Below are positions 20,239-34,286 of a stretch of DNA of 64,000 bases, piece by piece. Made by a program: the position numbers and the translations under genes. How positions within the stretch are numbered: the first letter of the stretch is position 1; every line of letters starts with the position of its first letter. The notes below the pieces were generated by a model. That model was not told where the DNA came from, did no database searches, and saw only the letters and a list, made by a program, of their open reading frames with translations. This stretch comes from an uncultured Oscillospiraceae bacterium (GTDB taxonomy: Bacteria; Bacillota; Clostridia; Oscillospirales; Acutalibacteraceae): contig CASFRX010000046.1 in the NCBI GenBank assembly GCA_949297075.1, forward strand, positions 1 through 64,000, written 5' to 3'.

Positions 20239-20315
20239 TTAAACAGACCGAATTTAAGCCCATTGGGCGGTGCTTTGCGCTGTCCAATGGCTTAGTTATA
20301 AAGGAGCTAAAGCAT

Positions 20316-21536
20316 ATGAAAAAAATATTCAAAAAGGCAACGGCAGTTTTGCTTGTCCTGACGATGGTAATTTCCTTGACATCAACAGTATTTGCCGCAG
20401 AGGATTTTTCAACTCCCTCGGATAAAAGGCTTCAGTTCAATTCAAACGGTAAATTCAGAATAATGCAGATTACCGACACGCAGGATGATATGTTCGCAAG
20501 ACCCGGTATGCTTCAGATGATTGAAACTGTGCTTAAAAAGTATAAGCCCGACCTTGTTGTATTTACAGGCGATAACACCGGCTCCCTCGATTACGAGTGG
20601 GAAGTAGCGCCCGCTCTCGATAAAATTCTTTCAATCGTAGATGATGCAGATATTCCGTTCACACTTGTCTTCGGCAACCATGATGCGGAACATGTATCCC
20701 GTGAATCTCATTTTAAAGCATGGCGCAGCTATGAAAACTGCCTTGTCTATGATTCTGACCCGGATATTTACGGCATGGGCAACCACAACCTTACTATCAA
20801 AGCATATGACAGCAGCAAGGTTGTATATAATCTTTGGTTCTTCGATTCCCATGTACAGGGCTTTAACGGCGGATACGATTATATTCATCAGGATCAGCTT
20901 GATTGGTACATAAACGCTTCAAACGAGCTTAAGGCACAAAACGGCGGCGAGCCCGTTCCCTCAATGGTATTCCAGCACATTATTCCCTATGAGATCAATG
21001 AATATGTTCTTACCTCCGATAAGGATATGGGCAGCGGCTTCTGGAATAACGGAGAATATAAGTACCTTGACCCGGCTTACACAGAAAAGGGTTCAATCCT
21101 CCAGGAGAGTCCCAGCCCCAGCAATTTCAACGGCGGTCAGGTTGCCGCTCATGAGGCACAGGGCGATGTTACAGCTATTTTTGTAGGTCATGACCATGTT
21201 AATGACTATATTGTACATTCAAAGCACAAGAACTACAACGGCGGCAGTATCGACTTTGTAAATACTCCCGGTGCGTCTTTCCAATCCTACGGCAACGATA
21301 ATGTTCGCGGCTTGAGAATTATTGATTTGGACGAAAAAGACCTTTGGAGCTACAAAACAGAAACATATACATTCTTCGACATTATGGGTAACACAGAAGA
21401 AATGCGTATGCTTTCTTATTTCTCAGACCAAATCGGCTGGTGGTATGCGGCAAAGGTTATTGAGCTTATCCCCGAAATCGGACCCGCACTTGCTCAGGGC
21501 TTCCTTAAGCTCGTTTACAGCCTTGCTACTAAATAA
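20316..21536 (+). CDS. Secreted calcineurin-like metallophosphoesterase
   Basis: A 406-aa protein with a Sec signal peptide (basic MKKIFKK, hydrophobic core, probable cleavage after VFA at residue 27). The phosphoesterase metal motifs occur in order: ITDTQ with D54, FTGDN with D86, FGNHD near 120-123, and VGHDH near 290. It resembles the purple-acid/DCR2-like branch, which hydrolyses phosphomonoesters or diesters outside the cell; the substrate is not evident. ATG 20316 follows AAGGAG. A hairpin without U-tract (about 20256-20295) separates it from the GGGtGRT gene. Confidence 0.85.
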   Translation: MKKIFKKATAVLLVLTMVISLTSTVFAAEDFSTPSDKRLQFNSNGKFRIMQITDTQDDMFARPGMLQMIETVLKKYKPDLVVFTGDNTGSLDYEWEVAPALDKILSIVDDADIPFTLVFGNHDAEHVSRESHFKAWRSYENCLVYDSDPDIYGMGNHNLTIKAYDSSKVVYNLWFFDSHVQGFNGGYDYIHQDQLDWYINASNELKAQNGGEPVPSMVFQHIIPYEINEYVLTSDKDMGSGFWNNGEYKYLDPAYTEKGSILQESPSPSNFNGGQVAAHEAQGDVTAIFVGHDHVNDYIVHSKHKNYNGGSIDFVNTPGASFQSYGNDNVRGLRIIDLDEKDLWSYKTETYTFFDIMGNTEEMRMLSYFSDQIGWWYAAKVIELIPEIGPALAQGFLKLVYSLATK

Positions 21537-21560
21537 GTAAAAGAATATTAAGAAAGAACG

Positions 21561-22250
21561 GTGATAAAAGTGTTAGAAGCTATTTATAACTTTGACCTTT
21601 CCGTTTTCAATGCAGTTTTTTCTCTCCATAATCCGGTTCTTAATAAAATTATGGAGATTATTACAACGCTCGGTGATGAGGGTATAATTTGGATAGCTCT
21701 TGCCCTCGTTCTCCTCCTTTTCAAGAAAACAAGGAAAATCGGAGCAAGTATCTGCGTAGCTCTCGTAGTTATGGGTCTTCTTAATAACGAGGTTTTGAAG
21801 CCGATTATTGCACGGGCTCGTCCGTTTTATGCTTTTGATCCCTCTGCAATTCCCTTAGACCACAAGTATTTTGACGAGGTTTTTGCAAAGGCAACGGAAA
21901 ATGTAGCGAAATTTCCCGAGCTTGCAGCTCGATGGGTATCCGAATACAAATTTCCCGAAATAGTAGAAAGACTTTCAAGCTGGTCTTTCCCCTCAGGCCA
22001 TACTTCAAGCGCTTTTGCCTGTGCAACTGCTGTTTTTGCCTACAATAAGAAGGCGGGTTCTCCCCTTATGATTTTTGCAGCTATTATGGGCTTCACAAGA
22101 ATTTATGTGGGCGTTCATTATTGCACAGATGTTCTTGTTGGTATGATTGTGGGCATAATCTATGGCATTATCGGCTATTATATTGCTGCATTTATCGTCA
22201 AGACCCTCAAAAAGAAAAATTTGAAACCGGCAAAGTTGTTTGCCGATTAA
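21561..22250 (+). CDS. PAP2-family membrane phosphatase
   Basis: A 229-aa integral membrane protein with the three PAP2 motifs: K80-(x6)-R87-P, PSGH at 144-147, and R180-(x5)-H186-(x3)-D190. Such enzymes dephosphorylate lipid phosphates such as undecaprenyl pyrophosphate or phosphatidic acid. About five hydrophobic segments are visible. The start is GTG 21561; a GTG three codons later is possible. It lies 24 nt after the phosphoesterase, so the two may share a transcript. Confidence 0.85.
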   Translation: MIKVLEAIYNFDLSVFNAVFSLHNPVLNKIMEIITTLGDEGIIWIALALVLLLFKKTRKIGASICVALVVMGLLNNEVLKPIIARARPFYAFDPSAIPLDHKYFDEVFAKATENVAKFPELAARWVSEYKFPEIVERLSSWSFPSGHTSSAFACATAVFAYNKKAGSPLMIFAAIMGFTRIYVGVHYCTDVLVGMIVGIIYGIIGYYIAAFIVKTLKKKNLKPAKLFAD

Positions 22251-22276
22251 TTTAACAACAGAAAGGAATTTTGGAT

Positions 22277-22855
22277 ATGAATAAACCTGTTCTTATGGAA
22301 ACATCCGCCCGTCATGTTCACATTTCCCGTGAACATCTCGATATCCTTTTCGGTGAGGGCTACGAGCTCACAAACAAAAAAGAGCTTTCTCAGCCCGGCC
22401 AGTACGCTTGCGAAGAGAGAGTTGCCGTTGTAGGCGCAAAGAGCAGCTTCCCTGCTGTTTCTATCCTCGGCCCTGTCCGTCCTGCTACACAGGTTGAGCT
22501 TTCTCTGACTGACGCCCGTGCAATCGGCGTTGTTGCTCCCGTTCGTGAAAGCGGCGATATTGCAGGCAGCGGTTCTTGCAAGCTCGTAGGTCCTAAAGGC
22601 GAAATCGAAATCAGCGAGGGCGTTATTGCTGCAAAAAGACACATCCATGCTACTCCCGAAGACGGTGAAAAATACGGCTTGAAGGATAAGGATATTGTTA
22701 AGGTTAAGGTTGAGTCAAACGGCAGAACTCTTATTTTTGATGATGTTGTTGTTCGTCTGAATCCTGCATTCCGCCTTGCTATGCACATCGATACCGATGA
22801 AGCAAACGCAGCAGGCTGCACTCCCGGCATCATGGGCGAAATTATCACAGACTGA
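22277..22855 (+). CDS. pduL: PduL-like phosphate acyltransferase
   Basis: Converts acyl-CoA and phosphate to acyl phosphate and CoA (acetyl or propanoyl). The 192-aa product has the duplicated beta-barrel with the histidines of the di-metal site: H13/H15 in RHVHIS, H122/H124 in KRHIHATPEDG, and H170 in AMHIDTDEANA. It lacks an N-terminal encapsulation peptide, and no shell genes are near, so it is probably a cytosolic phosphotransacetylase. ATG 22277 lies 9 nt after AAAGGA. Confidence 0.88.
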   Translation: MNKPVLMETSARHVHISREHLDILFGEGYELTNKKELSQPGQYACEERVAVVGAKSSFPAVSILGPVRPATQVELSLTDARAIGVVAPVRESGDIAGSGSCKLVGPKGEIEISEGVIAAKRHIHATPEDGEKYGLKDKDIVKVKVESNGRTLIFDDVVVRLNPAFRLAMHIDTDEANAAGCTPGIMGEIITD

Positions 22856-22881
22856 TTAACTGATTATTCGCAATCTTTCTC

Positions 22882-23185
22882 AAAGCAGATGCAGAAACGC
22901 CGACACCACATAAAGCAGTATTTGTTTCTCGATAAAAATTCCCTGTATTTTTGCCAAAAGCCTCGCAAGGCGTCAGCCTTGCTGCGTTTTGTGGCTTCAA
23001 TGCAAGAAATTTTACTATCTTTCGAAACTGCGAAGCACTTTAAAACGAAAATTTTGAGTACAAGAAAAGGCAAAACCGTCCGATAATGCTGACGCATATC
23101 GGGCGGTTTTAACGCATTATTGTGCCAAAACTTCACATTTTAAAGAAATACTGCCTTATGTGGTGTCGGCAAATGTGTCTGCTTT
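22882..23185. repeat. 304-bp inverted-repeat element (MITE- or REP-like)
   Basis: The outer arms are AAAGCAGA at both ends, then a 24-bp block (CCGACACCACATAA-A/G-GCAGTATTT) that matches 23 of 24 between 22900-22923 and the reverse complement of 23146-23169. Inside are two hairpins, one around CGCAAGGC/GCCTTGC and one AAAACCGTCCGATA/TATCGGGCGGTTTT (about 23070-23110). No credible gene is present. The right end runs into TTTTTT and could terminate pduL transcription. With 23186-23300 it fills the 445-nt gap before the ABC operon. Confidence 0.6.
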
Positions 23186-23237
23186 TTTGATTTATATATG
23201 AAAAACAAATTAGTTGAGAAATTTTTTCTAAAAAGAC

Positions 23238-23266
23238 TTTACTTTAGTATGCTAATATGTTAAAAT
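23238..23266 (+). promoter_or_regulatory. Promoter of the amino-acid ABC operon
   Basis: TTTACT (23238-23243), 17 nt, TAAAAT (23261-23266), 35 nt before the start codon. Confidence 0.6.
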
Positions 23267-23300
23267 GGCGACACAATGATACGAAAGGACAGTATTGATT

Positions 23301-24092
23301 ATGAAAAAACTTCTTGCAATTTTAATGGCAGTTGCCATGCTCTTCACATTTGCTGCCTGCGGCGGTAACGACGCTCCTCCTGCGGGCGATATGGCCTATG
23401 TTCAGGGAAAAGGCACCCTCGTTGTAGGTATCACGGATTTCGCTCCTATGGATTATAAGGCTGAGGGCAGCGACGAATGGATTGGCTTTGACGCTGATAT
23501 GGCTAAGGAATTTGCAAAATACCTCGGTGTTGAGGTTGAGTTTGTTGAAATCGTTTGGGATCAGAAAGTTATGGAGCTAAGCGGTAAGAATATCGACTGC
23601 GTATGGAACGGCATGACTCTTAACGACCAGGTTCTCGCTTCCATGAGTTGCTCCGATGCTTATTGCGTCAACTCTCAGGTTATCGTTGTTCCTGCTGACA
23701 AGGCTGAGCAGTACAATACAGTTGAGGCTTGCAAGGATCTCAAGTTTGCTGTTGAAGGCGGATCCGCAGGTAAGGATATGGCAGAAGCTAACGGTTTCAA
23801 CTACACAGAGGTTGACAAGCAGGCTACAGCTCTTATGGAAGTTGCAGCAGGCACCTCCGATGCAGCTATCATCGACTCTCTTATGGCAGGCGCTATGATA
23901 GGCGAGGGCACAGGCTTTGCTACTCTTACATACACAGCTGCTCTCAACAGCGAAGAATACGGCGTAGGCTTCCGTCAGGGTTCTGACCTTGCAGCAGAGT
24001 TCAATAAGTTTTTCAAAGAGCAGATTGCTAACGGCAAGGCAGCAGAAATTGCCAATACCTACGGTGTTCAGGAAGCTGTTATCCTTGAGTGA
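23301..24092 (+). CDS. Amino-acid ABC transporter, substrate-binding lipoprotein
   Basis: Family 3 periplasmic-type binding protein anchored to the outer face of the membrane. The 263-aa precursor has a lipobox FAAC with C20. The mature part has the typical pattern LVVGITDFAPMDY, GFDADMAKEFAKYLG and KFAVEGGSAG. It probably binds a polar amino acid; specificity cannot be read. It is followed by its permease and ATPase. Confidence 0.92.
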   Translation: MKKLLAILMAVAMLFTFAACGGNDAPPAGDMAYVQGKGTLVVGITDFAPMDYKAEGSDEWIGFDADMAKEFAKYLGVEVEFVEIVWDQKVMELSGKNIDCVWNGMTLNDQVLASMSCSDAYCVNSQVIVVPADKAEQYNTVEACKDLKFAVEGGSAGKDMAEANGFNYTEVDKQATALMEVAAGTSDAAIIDSLMAGAMIGEGTGFATLTYTAALNSEEYGVGFRQGSDLAAEFNKFFKEQIANGKAAEIANTYGVQEAVILE

Positions 24093-24124
24093 TTGCCGAT
24101 TCAGAGCTATTTATACTTAATTTC

Positions 24125-24184
24125 AGAGAAGAGGGTACTGGAAGTACTCTGAGAAGAGGGTACTGAAAGTGCTCTCTTCTTTTG
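24125..24184 (+). terminator. Tandem repeat ending in an attenuator-like hairpin
   Basis: An imperfect ~26-nt tandem repeat (AGAGAAGAGGGTACTG at 24125 and a second copy at 24151) folds into a 13-bp stem with G-U pairs (24152-24164 / 24168-24180), followed by TTTTGG. It probably lowers permease and ATPase transcript relative to the binding protein. Confidence 0.55.
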
Positions 24185-24238
24185 GCGCATTACAGAAGTT
24201 TTTTGCTAAACATAAAAACATTAAAAAGGGTGTTGATT

Positions 24239-24925
24239 TTGTCTTTTACCGAACAGTTTCCAATAGTTTTCCAAGCGCTCAATTCCGGCTTTTTAAAAAC
24301 CCTTTACCTTTTTTTAATCACTCTTGCCGGCGCTTTGCCTCTCGGCCTTGTTATTTCCTTTGGCTCTATGTCAAAGTTTAAGCCCGTAAGCGCATTCACA
24401 AAAACATTGGTCTGGATTATCAGAGGTACTCCCCTGATGCTTCAGGTTTTGGTTTTTTACTATTTCCCCGGTCTTGTGCTCCACAATAATATTTGGGGCA
24501 GCGGTGAAGAGGGCCGTTTCATTGCTGCGGCAGTTGCTTTTATTATTAACTATTCTTGTTACTTTTCTGAGATTTACCGAGGCGGCATACAGGGTGTGCC
24601 CTACGGCCAGCAGGAAGCAGGCCAGGTTCTCGGCCTTTCCAAATCTCAGATTTTCTTTAAAGTCACTCTAATGCAGATGATAAAGAGAATTATTCCCCCT
24701 ATGTCAAACGAGATTATTACTCTTGTCAAGGATACTTCTCTTGCCCGAATTATAGCCATGCAGGAAATCATATGGGCAGGCGAAGCCTTTATGAAAGGCT
24801 CTAACGGTATTGCAGGCGAAATATGGCCGCTGTTCTTCACAGGCGTATATTATTTGGCATTCAGCGGTATACTCACAATTCTGTTTGGCAGAGTTGAAAA
24901 GAAACTCAGCTATTTTAAGGTGTAA
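24239..24925 (+). CDS. Amino-acid ABC transporter, permease
   Basis: Polar amino-acid permease (HisM/GlnP type), 228 aa from TTG 24239. Several transmembrane segments and the EAA loop (QEAGQVLGLSKSQIFFKVTLMQ, about residues 130-150) that docks the ATPase are visible. I chose TTG 24239 because AAGGGTG lies 6 nt before it; the frame is open back to 24182, but that part belongs to the hairpin region and has no ribosome binding site. Confidence 0.9.
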   Translation: MSFTEQFPIVFQALNSGFLKTLYLFLITLAGALPLGLVISFGSMSKFKPVSAFTKTLVWIIRGTPLMLQVLVFYYFPGLVLHNNIWGSGEEGRFIAAAVAFIINYSCYFSEIYRGGIQGVPYGQQEAGQVLGLSKSQIFFKVTLMQMIKRIIPPMSNEIITLVKDTSLARIIAMQEIIWAGEAFMKGSNGIAGEIWPLFFTGVYYLAFSGILTILFGRVEKKLSYFKV

Positions 24926-24937
24926 GGAGGGGGAGAA

Positions 24938-25717
24938 ATGGCATTACTTGAAGTTACAAACTTAAAAAAGAGCTTCGGAAAAACCGAGGTCTTAAAGGAT
25001 ATCAGCTTCACCCTTGATAAAGGTCAGGTGCTTTCAATCATAGGCTCATCAGGCAGCGGCAAAACAACCTTGCTCCGCTGTATTAACTCTCTCGAAACTA
25101 TCACTTCCGGTAAAATAGTTGTTGACGGAAGCACTATTTTTGATTCTTCAACTGATGTTAAGCTGACTAAGGAGCAGAAGCGCACAAATCAGCTCAATGT
25201 TGGCTTGGTTTTTCAGTCCTTTAATCTCTTCCCTCAATACAATGTTCTGCAAAATGTAACCCTTGCCATGAAGCTTCAGGCTAAGGATAGACCTGATTAT
25301 AAGAAAAACAAAAAGCAGATTTTAGAGGAGATAGACTGCATAGCAAAGGATTTTATTGAAAAAGTCAACCTTTCCGATAAAATTGATTACTATCCCTGCC
25401 AGCTTTCAGGCGGCCAGCAGCAGCGTGTTGCAATCGCAAGAGCCCTTGCTCTCAACCCCAAAATTCTCTTTTTTGATGAGCCTACCTCAGCTCTTGACCC
25501 TGAGCTGACGGTTGAGGTTTTGAATGTTATTAAGGCTCTTAAAAATTCCGGCTGTACAATGGTTGTCGTAACTCACGAAATGGAATTTGCCAAGGGAGTT
25601 TCCGATAAGGTAATATTCATGGCAGACGGAGTTATTGTAGAAGAGGGCGCACCCGAAGAGGTCTTTGATAATCCGAAATCAGAGCGCACAAAAGCGTTTT
25701 TAAACCACAAAAAGTAA
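24938..25717 (+). CDS. Amino-acid ABC transporter, ATP-binding protein
   Basis: A 259-aa ATPase of the GlnQ type that powers import. Walker [10 protein letters not shown] is near residue 37, the Q-loop follows FQSFNLFP, the signature is LSGGQQQR, and Walker B is [21 protein letters not shown] lies 8 nt before ATG. It is the last gene of the three-gene importer and is followed by a strong terminator. Confidence 0.95.
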   Translation: MALLEVTNLKKSFGKTEVLKDISFTLDKGQVLSIIGSSGSGKTTLLRCINSLETITSGKIVVDGSTIFDSSTDVKLTKEQKRTNQLNVGLVFQSFNLFPQYNVLQNVTLAMKLQAKDRPDYKKNKKQILEEIDCIAKDFIEKVNLSDKIDYYPCQLSGGQQQRVAIARALALNPKILFFDEPTSALDPELTVEVLNVIKALKNSGCTMVVVTHEMEFAKGVSDKVIFMADGVIVEEGAPEEVFDNPKSERTKAFLNHKK

Positions 25718-25737
25718 AAAAACAAAAAAAGAGTTTT

Positions 25738-25815
25738 ATGCACACTTGTCCTCGCGTATCGAGCGAAAACCGCTATGCAAAGGGGAAAGTGTGCATTTTT
25801 GATTTATTTTTTAAA
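25738..25815 (+). terminator. Terminator of the ABC operon
   Basis: 10-bp stem ATGCACACTT (25738-25747) / AAGTGTGCAT (25787-25796) with a long loop, then TTTTT and an AT-rich stretch. Confidence 0.75.
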
Positions 25816-25890
25816 TTTACGAAAAATCGAAAAAATGGCAAAAAAATCAAAAAATAAAGAAAAAAACTTTAAGAAACGGCAAAAAAACGC

Positions 25891-25919
25891 TTGACAAGCT
25901 CAAAAAAATGCGCTAAAAT
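25891..25919 (+). promoter_or_regulatory. Sigma-A promoter of rpoB-rpoC
   Basis: Perfect TTGACA (25891-25896), 17 nt, TAAAAT (25914-25919). The leader to the rpoB start is about 135 nt, AT-rich, and I see no gene in it. The gap 25718-26059 holds only the terminator, this promoter and that leader. Confidence 0.8.
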
Positions 25920-26059
25920 ACTAAACTACCATTAAAATGGAAATATATCGTCTTTGGTAAATTTGACAAATTTTAATTGTTAAATTTGCACAAAAGTCCA
26001 AGCAAAAATCGTTTAATTTTCTCAACTGATTTTTATATTAAGAATGGAGTGATTTGCCT

Positions 26060-29000
26060 ATGGCAAAAGCAGCCCAAATGGTCAAGCACGGCAAAATCGA
26101 AAGATTGAGCTACAGCAGGATCAACGAAGTCATGGAGATGCCCAACTTCATTGAGATTCAGAAGAACTCTTATGAGTGGTTCTTAAACAAGGGTCTCAAA
26201 GAGGTTTTCCGTGACATTGACACAATTACCGATTACACGGGCAACCTTGAGCTTTCTTTCATCGATTTCAAGATGGACGATAAGCCCAAGTACACCATCA
26301 AGGAGTGCAAAGAGCGTGATGCAACTTACGCAGCTCCCATGCGTGTAACAGCAAGACTCTACAACAAGGAAACAGGCGAAATCAAGGAAAACGAAGTTTT
26401 CATGGGCGATTTCCCCATCATGACAGAGAGCGGCACTTTCGTTATTAACGGTGCTGAGCGTGTCATTATTTCTCAGTTGGTTCGTTCTCCCGGCGTTTAT
26501 TTTGATATCGACCACGACAAGGTTGGTAAAGAGCTCTACAAGGCTCAGATTATCCCCAACCGAGGCGCATGGCTCGAGTTTGAAACCGACCAGAACGACC
26601 TTTACTATGTCAGGATCGACAAGAACAGAAAGATTTTCATTACTACTTTCATTCGTGCTCTTTTCTGCGGCACAGATTTAGGTCAGGGTACAAATCAGGA
26701 TATCATTGATATGTTCGGCGATGATATTCGACTTAATGCTACTCTTGAAAAGGACGAGAAGCAAAATGCAGATGAGGCGTTGCTTGAGGTTTACCGCAAG
26801 CTCCGTCCCGGCGAGCCTCCCACCCTCGAAACAGCTCAGTCACAGCTCGATGCACTTTTCTTTGATGCACATCGCTATGATATTTCCCGTGTAGGCCGCT
26901 ACAAGTACAACAAGAAGCTTGCTATTTCCGATAGAATTGCCGGCTACAGAGCAGCTGAAATGATAGTCAGCCCCGCAACAGGCGAAATTCTTGCAGACGA
27001 GGGCGAGCTCATTACCAAGGAAAAGGCTTACGAAATCGAGCAGGCAGGTGTTAAGAAAGCTTATATTGATCTTGAAGGCACTAAGCTCTGCGTTATCTCA
27101 AACGGTATGGTCGATATCGGCACATACTTCCCTCAGTTCACAAAGGAGCAGTTCGAAGAGGCTGCTATCAACGAAAAGGTTAGCTTCGCTCCTCTTATTG
27201 AGCTTGTCAATGCAGCAGCAGAGAATGGCTGGAGCGATGATGAAATCCTTGAACAGCTCCTTGCTCACTGCGATGACCTTATTCCCAAGCACATTATTCG
27301 AGATGATATCTTCGCTTCCATCAACTATCTCAACTGCCTTGCCAACGGTGTCGGAAGCAAGGATGATATAGATCACTTGGGCAACAGACGCATCCGCTGC
27401 GTAGGTGAATTACTCCAGAATCAGTTCAGAATCGGTATGACCCGAATGGAGAGAGTTGTTCGTGAGCGTATGACAATTCAGGCGCAGGACAGCGACAAGC
27501 TCACTCCTCAGTCCCTAATCAGCATCCGTCCTGTTGTTGCGGCAGTTAAAGAGTTCTTCGGCTCCTCTCCGCTTTCACAGTTCATGGATCAGACCAACCC
27601 TCTCGGCGAGCTTACTCATAAGCGCCGTCTTTCCGCTCTCGGTCCCGGCGGTCTTTCTCGTGACCGTGCAGGTTTCGAGGTTCGTGATGTTCACTACAGC
27701 CACTACGGCCGTATGTGCCCCATCGAAACTCCTGAAGGTCCGAACATCGGTTTGATATCTTATCTTGCTACATTTGCAAAGATTAATGAGTACGGATTTA
27801 TCGAGTCCCCCTACCGCAAGGTAGATAAAGAAACAGGCATTGTTTCCAACGAAGTTGTTTATATGACAGCCGATGTTGAAGATAATTATATTGTTGCTCA
27901 GGCTAACGAGCCGTTAGATGAAAACAACCGTTTCAAGAATCCCAGAGTTAATGCGCGTCACCGTGACGAGTTCCTTGATATCGAGAACGACAAGGTTGAC
28001 TACATGGATGTTTCTCCCAAGATGGTTGTTTCTGTTGCAACTGCAATGATTCCTTTCCTTGAAAATGATGACGCCAACCGTGCGCTCATGGGTTCAAACA
28101 TGCAGAAGCAGGCTGTTCCGCTTCTCAAGACAGACGCTCCCATTGTTGCAACCGGTATGGAATACAAGGCTGCTGTTGACTCAGGCGTTGCTCTTATCGC
28201 AAAAAATGCCGGTACAGTAACCTATGTCAGCGCAGACAGAATCGAAATCCTCACAGATGCAGGTGATGTTGACACATACGAGCTTATCAAGTTCCAGCGC
28301 TCCAACCAGGGCACTTGTGTAAACCAGCGTCCCATTGTTAAATCCGGTCAGCGCATAGCTGAAAAAGAGGTTATCGCAGACGGTCCTGCAACAGACCTCG
28401 GTGAAATCAGCCTTGGTAAGAATGCCCTTATCGGCTTCATGACCTGGGAGGGCTATAACTACGAGGATGCCGTTCTTGTAAACGAAAAGCTTGTCAGAAA
28501 CGATGTCTACACTTCAATTCATATTGAAAAATATGAGCTTGAAGCAAGAGATACAAAGCTCGGTCCGGAAGATATCACAAGAGATATCCCCAATGTGGGC
28601 GACGATGCTCTTAAAGACCTTGACGAAGACGGTATCATCCGTGTAGGTGCTGAGGTTCATTCAGGTGATATCCTTGTCGGTAAGGTTACGCCTAAGGGTG
28701 AAACAGAGCTTACAGCAGAAGAGAGACTTCTCCGTGCTATCTTCGGCGAAAAGGCAAGAGAGGTTCGTGATACCTCCCTGCGTGTTCCCCACGGCGAATA
28801 CGGTATAGTTGTTGATGTTGAAGTCTTTACCCGTGAAAACAGCGATGAGCTCAGCCCCGGTGTCAACAAGGTAGTCCGCTGCTATATTGCCCAGAAGCGT
28901 AAGCTTTCCGTCGGCGATAAGATGGCGGGTCGTCACGGCAATAAGGGTGTTGTTTCCAGAATTCTTCCTCAGGAAGATATGCCCTTCCTTCCCGACGGCA

Positions 29001-29899
29001 CACCCCTTGATATTGTTCTTAATCCCCTCGGCGTTCCCAGCCGTATGAATATCGGTCAGGTTCTCGAAGTTCACCTCGGCTTTGCCGCAAGGCATATGGG
29101 TGTTAAGGTTATGACTCCCGTATTTGACGGCGCAGACGAAAACGATATCGTTGAAGCTTTCAAGATGGCTAACAAGAAGCTTATGGACGATGCAAGAGCA
29201 AGAGCTGAAGCCGCAGGCGAAGAATTTGACGAAACAAAGGTATTCCAGCTGCGTGACGACTGTAAATCAATCCTTACAGACGGCAGAACAGGCAAGAAGT
29301 TTGATAACCCCGTAACGGTCGGTGTTATGTACTACCTCAAGCTTCTCCACCTTGTTGACGATAAAATTCATGCCCGTTCCACAGGTCCCTACTCTCTCAT
29401 CACTCAGCAGCCCTTGGGCGGTAAAGCTCAGTTCGGCGGCCAGAGATTCGGTGAAATGGAAGTTTGGGCACTTGAGGCTTACGGTGCAGCTTATACCCTT
29501 CAGGAGATTCTTACTGTTAAATCTGACGATGTTGTGGGTCGTGTAAATACCTACAAGGCGATTGTTAAGGGTCTCAATGTTCCCAAGCCCGGCGTACCCG
29601 AATCCTTCAAGGTTCTTATCAAAGAGCTTCAGGCTCTCGGCCTTGATGTTAAGGTGCTTGACGGCAACAAGAATGAAATTGACCTTCGCCAGACCTTTGA
29701 CGATGATGATGTCGGTCTTCATATTGTTGACAGCGAAGCATTCTCAACCGTAAATGATGCAGGCGATGCTCAGGGCTATTCACAGGAAGGCGAGAGCATA
29801 TTTGAAGATATAGCTTCTGATGCCGATGATGAATGGGGCGATGAAGAGCTCGATTATCCCGGCGATGAAGCAGCTGAATTTGACAGCTACGAAGATTAA
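26060..29899 (+). CDS. rpoB: RNA polymerase subunit beta
   Basis: Catalytic core subunit, 1279 aa from ATG 26060 (GGAGTGA upstream; the TTG two codons earlier is less likely). The rifampicin-pocket region [14 protein letters not shown]...[14 protein letters not shown], about residues 501-531, keeps the residues of sensitive enzymes. [13 protein letters not shown] near 952 is the conserved catalytic-side motif. The C-terminus is a long acidic tail. The gene is not behind rplJ-rplL as in many bacteria: an amino-acid importer precedes it. Confidence 0.98.
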   Translation: MAKAAQMVKHGKIERLSYSRINEVMEMPNFIEIQKNSYEWFLNKGLKEVFRDIDTITDYTGNLELSFIDFKMDDKPKYTIKECKERDATYAAPMRVTARLYNKETGEIKENEVFMGDFPIMTESGTFVINGAERVIISQLVRSPGVYFDIDHDKVGKELYKAQIIPNRGAWLEFETDQNDLYYVRIDKNRKIFITTFIRALFCGTDLGQGTNQDIIDMFGDDIRLNATLEKDEKQNADEALLEVYRKLRPGEPPTLETAQSQLDALFFDAHRYDISRVGRYKYNKKLAISDRIAGYRAAEMIVSPATGEILADEGELITKEKAYEIEQAGVKKAYIDLEGTKLCVISNGMVDIGTYFPQFTKEQFEEAAINEKVSFAPLIELVNAAAENGWSDDEILEQLLAHCDDLIPKHIIRDDIFASINYLNCLANGVGSKDDIDHLGNRRIRCVGELLQNQFRIGMTRMERVVRERMTIQAQDSDKLTPQSLISIRPVVAAVKEFFGSSPLSQFMDQTNPLGELTHKRRLSALGPGGLSRDRAGFEVRDVHYSHYGRMCPIETPEGPNIGLISYLATFAKINEYGFIESPYRKVDKETGIVSNEVVYMTADVEDNYIVAQANEPLDENNRFKNPRVNARHRDEFLDIENDKVDYMDVSPKMVVSVATAMIPFLENDDANRALMGSNMQKQAVPLLKTDAPIVATGMEYKAAVDSGVALIAKNAGTVTYVSADRIEILTDAGDVDTYELIKFQRSNQGTCVNQRPIVKSGQRIAEKEVIADGPATDLGEISLGKNALIGFMTWEGYNYEDAVLVNEKLVRNDVYTSIHIEKYELEARDTKLGPEDITRDIPNVGDDALKDLDEDGIIRVGAEVHSGDILVGKVTPKGETELTAEERLLRAIFGEKAREVRDTSLRVPHGEYGIVVDVEVFTRENSDELSPGVNKVVRCYIAQKRKLSVGDKMAGRHGNKGVVSRILPQEDMPFLPDGTPLDIVLNPLGVPSRMNIGQVLEVHLGFAARHMGVKVMTPVFDGADENDIVEAFKMANKKLMDDARARAEAAGEEFDETKVFQLRDDCKSILTDGRTGKKFDNPVTVGVMYYLKLLHLVDDKIHARSTGPYSLITQQPLGGKAQFGGQRFGEMEVWALEAYGAAYTLQEILTVKSDDVVGRVNTYKAIVKGLNVPKPGVPESFKVLIKELQALGLDVKVLDGNKNEIDLRQTFDDDDVGLHIVDSEAFSTVNDAGDAQGYSQEGESIFEDIASDADDEWGDEELDYPGDEAAEFDSYED

Positions 29900-29943
29900 T
29901 TCTTCAAAATTCTTCAAAAATAATGTAGAAAGAGGTCGTTTTA

Positions 29944-33597
<3,654 letters not shown>

Positions 33598-33624
33598 TTT
33601 GATTTTTTGCGTTTAATATTTTTT

Positions 33625-33687
33625 CGCTCCCCATAGAAGCAGTAACTCGAAAGGAATTTCGGGACTGCACTATGGGGAGCGTTTTTT
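33625..33687 (+). terminator. Terminator of rpoBC
   Basis: Long stem with CGCTCCCCATAG (33625-33636) pairing with CTATGGGGAGCG (33670-33681), inner CAGT/ACTG pairing, and TTTTTT at 33682-33687. Confidence 0.85.
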
Positions 33688-33713
33688 GCTGAAAAGTTAT
33701 ATTTTGTCTGGTT

Positions 33714-34286
33714 TTACAACAATATGGGCTGTATTTGTTTGCCGTCAAGTGCAGAAAGGATTGTCGGTACGGTATAGGAAAAATCTGCAACTATCGAGCG
33801 TGGCTTTTTGTCGCTGTCGTCCTGCTTCATGGGCACAAAATAGATGTTTTTATAGTTCAAAAGATGACCTATGTTCTTGGCTGAATTTCCCAAAGCATCA
33901 TTTGTAGAAACGGCGATTACTACGGGCTTGGCATTGCGCAGATGGGATTTTGCCGCCATGGTGACGCTTGTATCCGTAATGCCGGCGGCAAGCTTTGCGA
34001 GAGTATTGCCGGTGCAGGGCTCAATCAGCAAAACATCAAACATCTTTTTAGGACCTATTGGTTCTGCGTCGGTTATGGTGTGTATGATTTTTTTGCCGCA
34101 CAGGGATTCAATGAGGTCGTTGTATTCATGGGGCTGACCGAAGCGTGTTGCCGTGCTGTAAGCATTTTGCGACATTATGGGCGTCACTTCCGCCCCCTCG
34201 GCTATCAGCTCTACCATCTGTGCTACTGCACTTTTAAAGGTGCAAAATGAGCCGCAGAGGGCAAAGCCTATTTTTATACCGTTCAT
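33714..34286 (-). CDS. dpaB: Dipicolinate synthase subunit B
   Basis: Flavoprotein-like subunit of dipicolinate synthase, which makes the spore-core chelator DPA in the mother cell. The 190-aa product has the flavoprotein pattern IGFALCGSFCTFKSAVAQM at the N-terminus and EPCTGNTLAKLAAGITDT in the middle. The gene overlaps the end of dpaA by 4 nt (34283-34286). Also called spoVFB. Its presence indicates a spore-forming lineage. Confidence 0.93.
   Translation of the reverse strand: MNGIKIGFALCGSFCTFKSAVAQMVELIAEGAEVTPIMSQNAYSTATRFGQPHEYNDLIESLCGKKIIHTITDAEPIGPKKMFDVLLIEPCTGNTLAKLAAGITDTSVTMAAKSHLRNAKPVVIAVSTNDALGNSAKNIGHLLNYKNIYFVPMKQDDSDKKPRSIVADFSYTVPTILSALDGKQIQPILL

Noticed and set aside
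22864-23136. Minus-strand frame of 90 codons inside the inverted-repeat element
   Set aside because: It lies in the palindromic arms and hairpins, lacks a ribosome binding site and has a low-complexity cysteine/arginine translation.
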